Shown here: positions 51,163-61,378 of the stretch, piece by piece
Numbering within the stretch: position 1 is the first letter of the stretch
How the letters are laid out: each line of letters begins with the position of its first letter
NCBI RefSeq assembly: GCF_006757745.1
Contig: NZ_AP019740.1
Span: forward strand, 248,001 to 312,000
DNA length: 64,000 nt
Source: Acinetobacter radioresistens DSM 6976 = NBRC 102413 = CIP 103788
GTDB taxonomy: Bacteria; Pseudomonadota; Gammaproteobacteria; Pseudomonadales; Moraxellaceae
Direction: 5' to 3'
Position numbers and translations under genes: made by a program
The notes under the pieces: model-generated
What the model was told of the DNA's origin: nothing
Databases searched by the model: none
The model's input: only the letters and a program-made list of their open reading frames with translations

Positions 51163-53889
51163 ATGACGGACAAGTCGATTCAAGAGTTAGCGCTCAGCGT
51201 AGGTCGTCCTGTAGAAAAGCTCCTAGAGCAAGTTCGCGATGCAGGCTTACCACAGCGTCAAGCTGAAGATATTATTACTACCGAGCAGCAGGATGTACTA
51301 GTGAGTCATCTCAAAAAAGTACATGGGCAAGCGAATAGTGGCGTAGGAAAAATCACGTTGAAACGTAAAACAACTAGTACGGCTAAAGTGGCCAGTACCT
51401 CAGGTAAGGCGAAAACGATTAATGTAGAAGTACGTAAAAAACATACTTTTACTAAGCCGAACCCTGAACAGATTGCTGCTGAAGCGCGCGCTAAAGCTGA
51501 TGCGCAAGAGCAGGCGCGTGCTGACATGATTGCACGTCAAAAAGCTGAACAGGCAGCGCGTCAGGAAAATGACGGGCAAAAACTTAGTGGTGAAAATAAA
51601 GCGAATGCAACATTGGAAGCAATGCGTGCAGCAGCTAAGCAGGAAACTGCGAAAAGCCCGCAAAAAGCTGAAGTTGTGGTGAAAAAACGCTCAACCAATA
51701 AGCCGATTGTTAAGCCGGTAGTCAAGCCAACCGAGACTGCAGAGCAGCGTAAAGCACGTGAAGAGCAGGCAGCACAATTAAAAGCGGCTGAAGAAGCTGC
51801 GCGTCGCAAGGCTGCTGAAGAGGCGCAACAGCGTACGCTTGAACAAATGCGCCAGATGGCTTCCAAATATTCAAATGAAGATGCCACCAAAACTATTCGT
51901 GTTGTAGATGATTCTCCACTCGCGGCAGGTCTGGTTGGTCAGGCATATGAAGATTCATTTGCTAAAGAAGACCGTGAAATCAAGCGGGGTACCAATACTA
52001 ATAATACACGTTCACCGAAAAAAGGTGGTCGTCGTGGTCAAGAAGAGCAGTCATTTAACCAGAATCAGCATAAACGTGGTTTAAAAACCAGTCAGGCCAA
52101 TAAACATGGCTTTGAAAAACCGGTTAAAAAGCAGGTTTATGATGTTGAGATCGGTTCAACCATCGTGGTGGCTGATCTTGCACAGAAAATGGCAGTTAAA
52201 GTACGTGAAGTGATCAAGTCACTCATGAAAATGGGTGAACTGGTAACTCAGAACCAGGCAATTGATCAGGAAATTGCTGCCCTGGTTGTAGAAGAAATGG
52301 GCCATAATCCGGTACTTGTTTCTGATACACAGGCAGAAGATAACCTGCTAGAAGCTGCTGAAGAGGCTCGTGGTGCTCAAACTACACGTCCTCCAGTCGT
52401 GACAATTATGGGTCACGTTGACCATGGTAAAACATCTTTGCTTGACCGTATCCGTCGCTCGAAAGTGGCTGCCGGTGAAGCAGGTGGAATTACCCAGCAT
52501 ATCGGTGCTTACCATGTGAAAACCGACAAGGGAATTATCACTTTTCTGGATACTCCGGGACACGCTGCCTTTACCGCAATGCGTTCACGTGGTGCACAGG
52601 CGACTGATATTGTTGTGCTGGTCGTTGCAGCAGATGATGGTGTCATGCCACAAACTGCAGAAGCAATTGATCATGCACGTGCTGCAGGAACACCGATTAT
52701 TGTTGCAATCAACAAGATGGACAAAGAATCGGCTGATCCAGACCGCGTACTGAATGAATTAACCGCTAAAGAAATCGTGCCTGAACAATGGGGTGGTGAT
52801 GTACCAGTTGCCAAAGTTTCTGCACATAGTGGTGAAGGGATTGATGAGTTACTTGACTTGATCCAGATCCAGGCAGAGCTGATGGAGCTCAAAGCTTCTG
52901 AAGAAGGTGCAGCGCAAGGTGTGGTTATTGAAGCGCGTGTCGATAAGGGCCGTGGTGCAGTTACTTCGATCCTGGTACAAAATGGTACGCTTAATGTCGG
53001 TGATCTGGTTCTTGCCGGTGCATCTTATGGCCGTGTACGTGCCATGACAGATGAAAACGGTAAACGGATTAAATCTGCAGGTCCTTCAATTCCGGTAGAA
53101 ATTCTGGGTCTACCAGAAGCGCCAATGGCGGGTGATGAAGTTCTTGTGGTGAATGACGAGAAAAAAGCCCGTGAAGTTGCTGATGCCCGTATGGACCGTG
53201 AACGCCAAAAACGTCTTGAGCGTCAAAGTGCAATGCGTCTGGAAAATATCATGGCGTCTATGGGTAAGAAAGATGTGCCTGTAGTAAACGTGGTACTGAA
53301 GACAGATGTACGAGGTACTTTAGAAGCCTTGCATGTGGCGCTGGCCGATCTGGCTACAGATGAAGTAAAAGTACGTATCATTGGTTCAGGTGTAGGTGCA
53401 ATTACTGAATCTGACGTGACACTGGCTGAATCTTCTGAAGCGGTACTACTCGGCTTTAATGTTCGTGCAGACAACACAGCACGTCAGAAAGCTGACATTG
53501 ATGGAATTGATATCCGTTACTATAGCGTGATTTATCAACTGATTGATGATGTAAAAGATGCAATGAGCGGCAAGCTGGCTCCAGAACATCGTGAAACGAT
53601 TCTGGGTGTAGCTCAGGTTCGTGAAGTATTCCGTTCAAGCAAGTTTGGTGCTGCTGCCGGCTGTATGGTCATGGAAGGTACGATTTATCGTAATAAACCA
53701 ATCCGTGTACTGCGCGATGACGTTGTAGTATTCCAGGGTGAACTAGAATCTCTACGCCGCTATAAAGATGACGTAAACGAAGTTCGTGCGGGTATCGAAT
53801 GTGGTCTGGCAGTTAAAGGTTATAATGACATCAAGGAACTCGATAAAATCGAAGTTTATGATGTTCAGCAAATCAAACGGAGTCTTTAA
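51163..53889 (+). CDS. infB: Translation initiation factor IF-2
   Basis: IF-2 is the GTPase that brings initiator tRNA to the 30S subunit. The 908 aa protein has an N-terminal IF2_N domain ([17 protein letters not shown]), a long Lys/Ala/Gln/Glu-rich helical linker (about 95-330), a second IF2_N region, then the G domain with G1 GHVDHGKT (417-424), G3 DTPGH and G4 NKMD. Domains II-IV follow. The frame opens ten codons upstream inside nusA, but ATG 51163 has a perfect AGGAGG and is the start. Its stop overlaps the rbfA ATG. Confidence 0.97.
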   Translation: MTDKSIQELALSVGRPVEKLLEQVRDAGLPQRQAEDIITTEQQDVLVSHLKKVHGQANSGVGKITLKRKTTSTAKVASTSGKAKTINVEVRKKHTFTKPNPEQIAAEARAKADAQEQARADMIARQKAEQAARQENDGQKLSGENKANATLEAMRAAAKQETAKSPQKAEVVVKKRSTNKPIVKPVVKPTETAEQRKAREEQAAQLKAAEEAARRKAAEEAQQRTLEQMRQMASKYSNEDATKTIRVVDDSPLAAGLVGQAYEDSFAKEDREIKRGTNTNNTRSPKKGGRRGQEEQSFNQNQHKRGLKTSQANKHGFEKPVKKQVYDVEIGSTIVVADLAQKMAVKVREVIKSLMKMGELVTQNQAIDQEIAALVVEEMGHNPVLVSDTQAEDNLLEAAEEARGAQTTRPPVVTIMGHVDHGKTSLLDRIRRSKVAAGEAGGITQHIGAYHVKTDKGIITFLDTPGHAAFTAMRSRGAQATDIVVLVVAADDGVMPQTAEAIDHARAAGTPIIVAINKMDKESADPDRVLNELTAKEIVPEQWGGDVPVAKVSAHSGEGIDELLDLIQIQAELMELKASEEGAAQGVVIEARVDKGRGAVTSILVQNGTLNVGDLVLAGASYGRVRAMTDENGKRIKSAGPSIPVEILGLPEAPMAGDEVLVVNDEKKAREVADARMDRERQKRLERQSAMRLENIMASMGKKDVPVVNVVLKTDVRGTLEALHVALADLATDEVKVRIIGSGVGAITESDVTLAESSEAVLLGFNVRADNTARQKADIDGIDIRYYSVIYQLIDDVKDAMSGKLAPEHRETILGVAQVREVFRSSKFGAAAGCMVMEGTIYRNKPIRVLRDDVVVFQGELESLRRYKDDVNEVRAGIECGLAVKGYNDIKELDKIEVYDVQQIKRSL

Positions 53890-54287
53890 TGGCGGGTAGT
53901 CAACGTCTGAAGCGTATGGGCGACAGTGTACAGCGTGAGCTGTCTGAGCTGATCCGCCAAGAGCTGAAAGATCCACGTCTGGGTGGCCTAGTGACCATCT
54001 CGGCCGTGAAAGTGAGCCCAGATTTAGGTTATGCCGATGTGTATGTCACAGTTATGGGTCGTGAGTTATCTGATGACCAGAATGAACAGGCACATCAGCA
54101 GACACTTGAAGTTCTAAACAAGGCTTCAGGTTTCCTGCGCCAGGAATTGAGTCGTCGTATTAAGACACGCATTACACCAAGATTGCGTTTCCATTATGAC
54201 AAGACTAATGCCTACGGCAACTATATGTTTGGGCTGATTGCTGAGGCAGTGAAAGACCTGCCTGAGCGTAAAGAAGATGAAGAATAA
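53889..54287 (+). CDS. rbfA: Ribosome-binding factor A
   Basis: RbfA is a KH-fold 30S maturation and cold-adaptation factor. In this 132 aa protein the marks are RLKRMGDSVQRELSELI, LGGLVTISAVKVSPDLGYADVYV and RITPRLRFHYD. The ATG shares a base with the infB stop (TAATG), giving translational coupling. The truB and rpsO genes that follow rbfA in E. coli are absent here; a terminator follows instead. Confidence 0.95.
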   Translation: MAGSQRLKRMGDSVQRELSELIRQELKDPRLGGLVTISAVKVSPDLGYADVYVTVMGRELSDDQNEQAHQQTLEVLNKASGFLRQELSRRIKTRITPRLRFHYDKTNAYGNYMFGLIAEAVKDLPERKEDEE

Positions 54288-54323
54288 TTTTTATTCTGAA
54301 TTCTTTTAAAAAAATTTTTGGTA

Positions 54324-54354
54324 AAAAGGCGGGCTTTAAAGTCCGCTTTTTTTT
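54324..54354 (+). terminator. Intrinsic terminator of rimP-nusA-infB-rbfA
   Basis: GCGGGCTT and AAGTCCGC (one G-T pair) form the stem, with A-rich upstream sequence and eight T downstream. Confidence 0.9.
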
Positions 54355-54784
54355 AATTGAAAAATTTATTTTATTTAAATTATTTATTACGCTATTAGAG
54401 TAAAAATCTGACCTGATATTTATCACTGATAATTTTATATAAAATAAAAGGTTTCATCGTGAAGAATTAAAAAAAGTTCTTTTATTACAGGTTTTACTCG
54501 TATTCTATAAAAGGTGGCTTCTGTTAAGCCAGAAATGAAAATTTTAGTTTATAAATTAAACCCTTGAATTATTGGGCTAAACTTTATATCAATTATTTAA
54601 TGATTGATTCCATAAATATTTTAATCTTTATCTAGCAATACATGCTTAGAAATTAAAAGCTCAGAATGTGGTTATAAATTCTAATAATCTATTTAATATG
54701 TGAGTAACTGATCTCAGGTCAAGTACCATCCTTGATCATGACCTGATGATTCAGCCAGATCCTTAATATTCTGAAATAGAATCA
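54355..54784. other. AT-rich spacer between rbfA and mnhG
   Basis: No gene is seen. Near the right end, TCAGGTCA (54714-54721) and TGACCTGA (54739-54746) form an 8-bp inverted repeat with an inner TCAAG/CTTGA pairing. It has no T-run leftward, so it is a weak candidate for ending the mnh transcript. Confidence 0.4.
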
Positions 54785-55204
54785 TCAAGAATCTGGGGTG
54801 TTTTTTCTTCCTCTTCGACTCTCTCTAATCCGCTTGGTTACCCGGCGTCGATAACCTTCCCAAGGCAAAGGCCGGTCCAGTGCTTCCGGTACATCACCAC
54901 TTCTAGAGCGTAAACGCAGATGGAGCGCAGCCTGTGCCATCAAATTAGCGGAAACAGGTGCTGTGATAAAAGCCAGCAAGGTGATTAAAATCTCAGCAAA
55001 ACCAAAGCGGCCATGGAATGCCGAGAAGATGATACTGGCAATCAAGAAGCTACCTAAGCCCAAAGTACTGGACTTGGTCGGGGCATGCAGACGCATAAAT
55101 AAATCGGGTAAACGCACCATGCCAATGCCCCCAACCACCATAAAAAATGAGCCAACCACCAGGAAAAAAGAAACCAGTATTTCCATAATGAACTGTTCTT
55201 GCAT
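54785..55204 (-). CDS. mnhG: Mrp-type Na+/H+ antiporter subunit G
   Basis: This is a small membrane subunit (139 aa) of the multi-subunit cation/proton antiporter. It has three helices, with MnhG marks GGIGMVRLPDLFMRLHAPTKSSTLG and TAPVSANLMAQAA. A basic cytoplasmic tail (RRRVTKRIRESRRGRK) extends the C-terminus. AGGAG lies 6 nt before ATG. It is the last gene of the leftward mnhA-C-D-E-F-G operon. Confidence 0.93.
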   Translation of the reverse strand: MQEQFIMEILVSFFLVVGSFFMVVGGIGMVRLPDLFMRLHAPTKSSTLGLGSFLIASIIFSAFHGRFGFAEILITLLAFITAPVSANLMAQAALHLRLRSRSGDVPEALDRPLPWEGYRRRVTKRIRESRRGRKNTPDS

Positions 55205-55213
55205 TTCGTTCTC

Positions 55214-55486
55214 CTAGTCGATTACATGGCCACTGGTAAAGTAACGGGCAAGCGCAACAGTAGAAACAAAACCCAGCATGGCCACCAGCAGTGCTCCTTC
55301 GAACAGTGAAGTGCTCATCCAGTAAATTCCGAGTACAACTACCAGACAGGTGGCATTCAGGAAAAATGTGTCCAGTGCAAGTAGCCGATCAACTATGGAT
55401 GGGCCTGTAACCAGACGGTAGAGACACATTAACATCGAGACCATAATCGCGATCAGGCAGATTCCTAGTGCATAAGGTAAGATCAT
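55214..55486 (-). CDS. mnhF: Mrp-type Na+/H+ antiporter subunit F
   Basis: A 90 aa membrane protein with three helices and the conserved YRLVTGPSIVDRLLALDT and EGALLVAMLGFVSTVALARY of MnhF. Its ATG overlaps the mnhE stop (ATGA), and mnhG starts 9 nt after its stop. Confidence 0.93.
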   Translation of the reverse strand: MILPYALGICLIAIMVSMLMCLYRLVTGPSIVDRLLALDTFFLNATCLVVVLGIYWMSTSLFEGALLVAMLGFVSTVALARYFTSGHVID

Positions 55487-56022
55487 TCGATTTCTCCTTG
55501 AGCTGGCTCGACATTAAAGATGATCAGTAAAGGAGCTTCATAGCGTTGCTTGATAGTTTCAATTTCTTCCTCCTCACTTTCGGCACTTAAGGCATGGACT
55601 AGAATATCACCACGTTCCTGATCTATGCCCGCACTGACTGTTCCAGGCGTGGTAGTAATAATCATCGCCAGCAAGCTGTTAACCTGTTCGTGATCACTCT
55701 CTAGCGGTACCCTAAACCATTTTGGCTTAAGGTTGCGAGAGGGGCCAAGTACTAAAATGGCTACCTTGATATTGGCGGTAACAATGTCCCACAACACTAC
55801 AAAAAACAGTTTTAAGGCCATACCCCAGTGAATATCCGGTGTACGAATAATAAAGGGCTGAACCAGTTTCGGTACAACAATGCCCAGTAAAACTGCCATG
55901 GCCAGGTTGGCGGCATCGTTGCTATGTGCCAGCATGAGCCAGCTTAAACCTACCAGTATTGAAACAAAGGGATGTGGAAAACACCACTCTAAAACAGGTA
56001 TTTTATGCATGGATTTCTTCAT
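55483..56022 (-). CDS. mnhE: Mrp-type Na+/H+ antiporter subunit E
   Basis: A 179 aa protein with N-terminal membrane helices and a cytoplasmic C-terminal domain. The marks VPLESDHEQVNSLLAMIITTTPGTVSAGID and DILVHAL are diagnostic of MnhE. It starts 3 nt after mnhD; a Met four codons in is an alternative start. Confidence 0.92.
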   Translation of the reverse strand: MKKSMHKIPVLEWCFPHPFVSILVGLSWLMLAHSNDAANLAMAVLLGIVVPKLVQPFIIRTPDIHWGMALKLFFVVLWDIVTANIKVAILVLGPSRNLKPKWFRVPLESDHEQVNSLLAMIITTTPGTVSAGIDQERGDILVHALSAESEEEEIETIKQRYEAPLLIIFNVEPAQGEIE

Positions 56023-56025
56023 TAA

Positions 56026-57834
56026 TTAAGGCTCCATGGGTTTAAGCTGTGCATCTTCCGGAACAGCAGGTTCCAGACTATGCTGTTGCTGAATTTGTCG
56101 CCATTTATATTCCGAGATGTGTCCACCTTCTAGTGTATTTTCACTGATCATAAATGGAATCAGATTGGCATTTCGGTCTTTATTCTCGCCGCCATATTTT
56201 GTTTCTGGTACATAACTGGCATCGTAAGGTTTAACACTGATGACCTGATTAAGCGGACCACGTTTTAAAATCGTATCTGCATAAGCCTGATCATTTTGAA
56301 TCTGCAGTGCCGTATTATGGTTATAGCGCTGGATCGGTGCAGCAAAAACCACATAAAGGATCAGAAGCAGAAGTAACAGGTACAAGGTTTTATCATTACG
56401 TACCGGCGCTGTTTCAGGTAAAACCTTATACGCTTCGAAAGCAATTTCACGTGGGTCCATTTCTGGTGTAGTGGCTCGCCAGAACAGGATGAAGCCGACC
56501 CGGACAAAAGCAATAATACTGAGCAGGCTGACAATCAGCAGGCTTGCAATAATAATTCCCTGCTGCGGATGATTAGCGGTTGCCTGTAAAATAAATAGCT
56601 TGCCAAAAAAGCCGCTAAATGGCGGTAAGCCAGCCATCATCATACCAATGATCAGGTAAACCAGAGCAATGGTCTTGTCCTGTTTCATTTTTGGTGACAC
56701 ATCCAGATGATCTTTAAACTCGCCACGTTGCGAAGTTATCCAGCCACACAGCAGATAAAAAGCAGCACCAATCAGAGTACTGTGCACCAGGTAATAAAGA
56801 GCCGCAGACCAGGCTTCGGTATTAAACATCGAAATGGCAATCAGCAGAGTACCAATTGAAGATACAATCATGAAGCCTACGAAGCGTCGTAAGCGTTCAG
56901 CACCGATTGCTCCGATAGTGCCATAAATAGCAGTAATAATAGCAAGTGGTAGAAGCCAGCTTTTAAGTGCAGTCTGGGCAAAATAATCATCAAAAATAGT
57001 GCCATTTACCCTCAGGATGGCATAAATACCTACCTTGGTCATGATGGTAAATAATGCGGCAACGGGTGTAGTGGCTACAGCATAGGTTTTAGGCAGCCAG
57101 AATCCGACCGGAAGTAACGCCGCCTTAATCGCAAATACGGCAAACAGAAGCAGGCTACCCGCAACTGCCAGTTGATGCTGATCTGGTGGTAATGAAGGTA
57201 CAATTCGCGCTACATCAGCCATATTCAGACTGCCTACACTGCCATAAATAATTCCAAGTCCAATCAGGAACAGGGCAGAAGCCAACAGGTTAATCGTGAC
57301 ATAATGTACCCCAAGCTGAAAACGTGCTTTCCCCTGACCATGTAGCAGCAGTACATAAGAGGCCATGAGCAGTATTTCAAAGAATACAAACAGGTTAAAT
57401 AAGTCACCCGTTAGAAATGCGCCGCACAGCCCCATCAGCAAGAAGTGAACCATGGCATGAAAATAACGTCCACGGGTATCCCAGTCCTTGCTGGCATACC
57501 AGAGCAGAGGCACCGCCAGGGTATAGGTAAGCACTAGCATCATGGCAGATAACTGGTCAAGAACCAGAATAATGCCAAAGGGCGCGGCCCATTCACTTAA
57601 ATTATAAACAGTAATGCTGCCTTGGCTGGCCTGTATAAAATAGCTGATGGCTGTAGCAAACCCGGCAAGTGCAGAAAAGTAACTGATACCGCGTCGCCAG
57701 GGCTGACGCCAGTCTTGCGCTAACTCTCCTGAGCCCGGATTTCCCAACAATAATAAGAGAACTGCTGTAAATAACGGAATCAGAATACTAAAAATTGGCG
57801 TATGAGCATGCCAGAAACTTAAGAAATCAGACAT
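56026..57834 (-). CDS. mnhD: Mrp-type Na+/H+ antiporter subunit D
   Basis: A complex I NuoM/N-like proton-translocating subunit of 602 aa with about 14 helices. Marks include LTGDLFNLFVFFEILLMASY, the proton-channel lysine region AIKAALLPVGFWLPKTYA, and GLPPFSGFFGKLFIL. A hydrophilic C-terminal tail of about 100 residues is longer than usual for MnhD. Its ATG overlaps the mnhC stop by one base. Confidence 0.94.
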   Translation of the reverse strand: MSDFLSFWHAHTPIFSILIPLFTAVLLLLLGNPGSGELAQDWRQPWRRGISYFSALAGFATAISYFIQASQGSITVYNLSEWAAPFGIILVLDQLSAMMLVLTYTLAVPLLWYASKDWDTRGRYFHAMVHFLLMGLCGAFLTGDLFNLFVFFEILLMASYVLLLHGQGKARFQLGVHYVTINLLASALFLIGLGIIYGSVGSLNMADVARIVPSLPPDQHQLAVAGSLLLFAVFAIKAALLPVGFWLPKTYAVATTPVAALFTIMTKVGIYAILRVNGTIFDDYFAQTALKSWLLPLAIITAIYGTIGAIGAERLRRFVGFMIVSSIGTLLIAISMFNTEAWSAALYYLVHSTLIGAAFYLLCGWITSQRGEFKDHLDVSPKMKQDKTIALVYLIIGMMMAGLPPFSGFFGKLFILQATANHPQQGIIIASLLIVSLLSIIAFVRVGFILFWRATTPEMDPREIAFEAYKVLPETAPVRNDKTLYLLLLLLILYVVFAAPIQRYNHNTALQIQNDQAYADTILKRGPLNQVISVKPYDASYVPETKYGGENKDRNANLIPFMISENTLEGGHISEYKWRQIQQQHSLEPAVPEDAQLKPMEP

Positions 57835-58202
57835 TATGGCTCATCCCCGCGCGCATCAAGATTGGGTGACGGGTCATCCTTAGCATCGACATGGTCAGTT
57901 CCTGATTCATAGCGACTACGCAAAGCTAGCTGTACAATAAAAGCAGTTGTCGCGAAACCGATCACAATAGCTGTCAATACCAGTGCCTGAGGCAATGGAT
58001 CTGTGACTCTTACAGTCTGTGACAGAATTGCCGGGGCATTAAGCTGAATACGGCCAGTTGCAAACAAAAACATGTTAACGGCATAACCAATAACTGCCAG
58101 GCCTAAAACCACGGGAAAGGTACGCGCTCTTAATAACAGATAGACCCCTGTAGCAACCAGTAGACCAATCGCAGAGGCAAGTAAGAATTCTAAACTGATC
58201 AT
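57834..58202 (-). CDS. mnhC: Mrp-type Na+/H+ antiporter subunit C
   Basis: A NuoK-like subunit of 122 aa with three helices. FPVVLGLAVIGYAVNMFLFATGR and DPLPQALVLTAIVIGFATTAF are diagnostic. A charged C-terminal tail (about 25 residues) follows. It lies 6 nt after mnhA and overlaps mnhD. Confidence 0.94.
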   Translation of the reverse strand: MISLEFLLASAIGLLVATGVYLLLRARTFPVVLGLAVIGYAVNMFLFATGRIQLNAPAILSQTVRVTDPLPQALVLTAIVIGFATTAFIVQLALRSRYESGTDHVDAKDDPSPNLDARGDEP

Positions 58203-58208
58203 GGATAA

Positions 58209-61046
58209 TTACTCCCTTGGCATCGGTCCTGACATGCTGGAATGTCTGGAGTCGCCTAATACAGAAATCATCAGCATGGTAGCGCCGACAACAGTTACAT
58301 ATACACCTACATCAAATGCCGCAGCAGAAGCTAAGTGCAGTTCACCTAGAACGGGTGGAGAAATATAAATGTGAGCACTGGTAAGAAATGGCCGTGCCCA
58401 GAACCAGGCAGCAATACCAGTCAGACCTGCAATTAATAGGCCCACACCAATCCAGACTTCGTAGAGGCGCCCGGAACGGACTTTAAGCATCTGTTCAGTC
58501 TGGTCCTGACCCAAGGCTATGTATTGAATAATTAAGGCCATTGCAGTAATCAGCCCGGCAATAAAACCACCTCCTGGATAATTATGACCGCGTAAGAAGA
58601 TATACAGACTTACCACCAGGGCAAGAGGCAATACCCAAGACGCCGTAGAGCGCAACATCAACGGTGAAGGATTAAACCGGAAGGTCAGGCCTTGAGTCAT
58701 GGTGGTGCCATGTGCCCGCATACCATCCATCAGACAGAGCACACCAATTGCCGCAATACCCAGAACGGTAATTTCACCAAAGGTATCGAAGCCACGGAAA
58801 TCAACCAGGATGACATTCACTACGTTTGATCCGCCTCCAAGCGGCAGCGACTGCTGGAGGAAAAACCATGAAATAGATTCATGGTCACGGGTTAATAATA
58901 ACCAGGTAATCCAGCCAATACCCAAGCCCGCTACAATGGCAATCACAGCATCACGCCAGCGCCGTGTCCGGCTTGATTCGTATGGTGTAAGCTGAGGCAG
59001 TAAACCCAGCCCCATCAGTAAAAGTACGGTGGTCACTACATCGACTGTAATCTGGGTTAATGCCAAATCAGGTGCCGAAAGTCCCACAAACACCATGGTG
59101 ACGACTAAGCCAATAGCACCGCTGATAAGGACTGCCTTGATACGCTCATGATGAAACCACAGCATCATCCAGCAGGATGAGAACAGTAATAGCCATAAAA
59201 CGATAGCAATAGCAGGTGCATGAGTAAGTTCGCGTGCTCCAGTAGTCAAGCCCTGATTAAATAAAGGGGTCATCACCAGTGCGATACTGAATAAGATGAT
59301 CCAGAGCAGATAATTTTGTAATGACCCAGACTCAGTCTTGCGTTTAAGTCGACGTGAGTTGATTAATAGGTATTTTAGAAAAAGATCAAACAGTACCCGG
59401 CCTTGTAATTTTCCAAGTTTCGGGTCCAGATCAATTGAGCGGATACGACCATTTTTAGCCAGGCCAAAGTATAGCCCTGCACCGGCGGCCAGAGCGATGA
59501 TACTCATAACCAGTGGCAAGTTGAACCCATGCCAGATGGCCAAATGAGCACCTTCAAATCCTGGTTGCATTAAACTGGCACGTGTAACTGAGTTAATAAT
59601 ATCTTCAACCAGTAAGGCTGGAGCTATACCTACTAAAATACATAAGATTGCCAGCAGTAACGCAGGTGCCCGCATTCCAAATGGCGGTTCATGTGGTGAG
59701 CGGTTTGGTACCGCTTTACTTATTGGTCCATCGAAGAACACACCATGAACCAGCCGGACAGAGTAAGCAACTGCAAATATTCCGGCTAAGGTCGCCATGA
59801 TGCCAAAAATTATTACAACTGGGCCTGAGAGATTAGCCAGTAGCTCTGTAAAGAACATTTCCTTAGACAGAAAACCATTGGTCAAGGGGACACCAGCCAT
59901 TGCTGCAGCGGTAATCATGGTTAAGGTGCCGGTAAATGGCAGGAATTGCCAGAGACCACTTAATTTTCGTAAATCACGAGTGCCTGATTCATGATCAATA
60001 ATTCCAGCAATCATGAACAATGCAGCTTTGAACGTTGCATGGTTAATAATATGGAAAATAGCAGCAGCAACAGCCAGCGGTGAGCCGATGCCTAACAGGC
60101 AAACAATCAGTCCCAAATGGCTAATGGTAGAGTAGGCCAATAGACCTTTTAGATCTTCTTTAAAAATGGCAAAAAAAGCTGCCATGGTTAATGTAAACAG
60201 GCCAATAAAAGTAACAATATTATGATAAAGCGCAGCCCCCACAAAAATGGGTGCCAGTCTGGCCAGTAGAAAGATACCAGCTTTCACCATAGTGGCCGAA
60301 TGTAAATAGGCCGAAACTGGGGTAGGTGCTGCCATGGCATTAGGTAGCCAAAAATGAAAGGGAAACTGGGCACTTTTCGTAAATGCACCGAGTAGAACCA
60401 GTAATAAGACTGGTACAAAAAGAGAATGGTTCTGTATCTGCTCCCGCATAGTTAAAATCTGGTCAATTTCATAAGTGCCAGTAATATGTCCAAGCAGAAC
60501 AAAACCACCGAGCATTGCCAGTCCACCCATACCGGTAATCGTCAGTGCAATACGTGAACCACGCTGGGCGGCTTCATAGTTGCTCCAGTAACCGACCAGC
60601 AGGAATGATGAAATACTGGTCAGTTCCCAGAAGGTCACCAGAAGAATTAGGTTATTAGATAAAGAGATGCCCAGCATGGCTGCCATGAACAGCATGAGTA
60701 GACTGTAGAGCTTGCTGAGGGAGTTTTTAGGACTAAGATAGTAATAGGCATAAATATAAATTAAGGTGCCGATACCGGTAATCAGCAAGGCAAACATCAG
60801 CCCTAGTGCGTCAAGACGCAAGCTCAGATTCAGTCCCAATTCGGGTAGCCAAGGCCAGCTTTCTGAAAAAACCTGACCATTTAAAATACTTTTTGCGTGA
60901 GTCAGTAATAAGCTAAAACTGGTTAAACTGACTCCAATCGCCCCTAAAGCTGTTACCCCGCGCGAGAATCTCTTCAGCCACGAGACAAGGGTGGTGCCAA
61001 GTATTAAAGGGAGCAGTATAATAATCGATAGCACACTCGTATCCAT
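58209..61046 (-). CDS. mnhA: Mrp-type Na+/H+ antiporter subunit A fused to B
   Basis: This is the largest antiporter subunit, 945 aa. The NuoL-like part has SFWELTSISSFLLVGYW, the channel region GAFTKSAQFPFHFWLPNAMAAPTPVSAYLHSATMVKAG (conserved Lys) and STISHLGLI. It is followed by the MnhA C-terminal DUF4040 region (LTQITVDVVTTVLLLMGLGLLP). From about residue 790 an MnhB domain is fused (LRGHNYPGGGFIAGL; AAAFDVGVYVTVVGATM), so no separate mnhB is needed. This is the group 2 (PhaAB) form. A palindrome lies directly upstream of the ATG and covers the ribosome-site region. Confidence 0.94.
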   Translation of the reverse strand: MDTSVLSIIILLPLILGTTLVSWLKRFSRGVTALGAIGVSLTSFSLLLTHAKSILNGQVFSESWPWLPELGLNLSLRLDALGLMFALLITGIGTLIYIYAYYYLSPKNSLSKLYSLLMLFMAAMLGISLSNNLILLVTFWELTSISSFLLVGYWSNYEAAQRGSRIALTITGMGGLAMLGGFVLLGHITGTYEIDQILTMREQIQNHSLFVPVLLLVLLGAFTKSAQFPFHFWLPNAMAAPTPVSAYLHSATMVKAGIFLLARLAPIFVGAALYHNIVTFIGLFTLTMAAFFAIFKEDLKGLLAYSTISHLGLIVCLLGIGSPLAVAAAIFHIINHATFKAALFMIAGIIDHESGTRDLRKLSGLWQFLPFTGTLTMITAAAMAGVPLTNGFLSKEMFFTELLANLSGPVVIIFGIMATLAGIFAVAYSVRLVHGVFFDGPISKAVPNRSPHEPPFGMRAPALLLAILCILVGIAPALLVEDIINSVTRASLMQPGFEGAHLAIWHGFNLPLVMSIIALAAGAGLYFGLAKNGRIRSIDLDPKLGKLQGRVLFDLFLKYLLINSRRLKRKTESGSLQNYLLWIILFSIALVMTPLFNQGLTTGARELTHAPAIAIVLWLLLFSSCWMMLWFHHERIKAVLISGAIGLVVTMVFVGLSAPDLALTQITVDVVTTVLLLMGLGLLPQLTPYESSRTRRWRDAVIAIVAGLGIGWITWLLLTRDHESISWFFLQQSLPLGGGSNVVNVILVDFRGFDTFGEITVLGIAAIGVLCLMDGMRAHGTTMTQGLTFRFNPSPLMLRSTASWVLPLALVVSLYIFLRGHNYPGGGFIAGLITAMALIIQYIALGQDQTEQMLKVRSGRLYEVWIGVGLLIAGLTGIAAWFWARPFLTSAHIYISPPVLGELHLASAAAFDVGVYVTVVGATMLMISVLGDSRHSSMSGPMPRE

Positions 61047-61053
61047 GTCATGA

Positions 61054-61069
61054 TTAGGTCGAGACCTAA
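61054..61069 (-). promoter_or_regulatory. Palindrome at the mnhA translation start
   Basis: TTAGGTC-GA-GACCTAA, 7 nt before the mnhA ATG. In the leftward transcript it folds with a CUCG loop and takes in the only AGGU Shine-Dalgarno-like element, so it could limit mnhA translation. Confidence 0.45.
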
Positions 61070-61378
61070 AGGTGAACCTTATCTTTCAAGGGTTTATAGG
61101 AGATCAATGAGATATCCAAAGCTTTAAATCTTGAAAGCCGAAACTTGTATGTAAATCAGAAAAGGACAAGTTGTATTGCGCAACTTGTAAAATGCTATAG
61201 CAAAACGATCAATAATCTTACTATAAAAAATTACGTAAAATTTGATTTTATTACACGAAAATAACAACATCAAAGACTTATGTGTTACGCCTGTTTATTA
61301 TACGCGACTCATTCGTGATCCCAAGATTTTTTTCATATTGCTAAGGCAATTGCCTGTTTAATAGTTTCATTACCAGGT
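61070..61378. other. mnhA upstream region
   Basis: This spacer holds the repeats at 61142-61189 and a 12-bp palindrome AGGCAATTGCCT (61344-61355) 24 nt after the ATPase stop. No clear terminator of the ATPase gene is seen. TATAGT on the minus strand (about 61229-61234) is a possible -10 of mnhA, but no good -35 matches it. Confidence 0.4.
61142..61189. promoter_or_regulatory. Inverted and direct AACTTGT repeats, candidate operator for mnhA
   Basis: ACAAGTTG (61166-61173) and CAACTTGT (61181-61188) form a perfect inverted repeat with a 7-nt centre. A third copy, AACTTGTA (61142-61149), matches 61182-61189 exactly 40 bp away. Confidence 0.45.
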
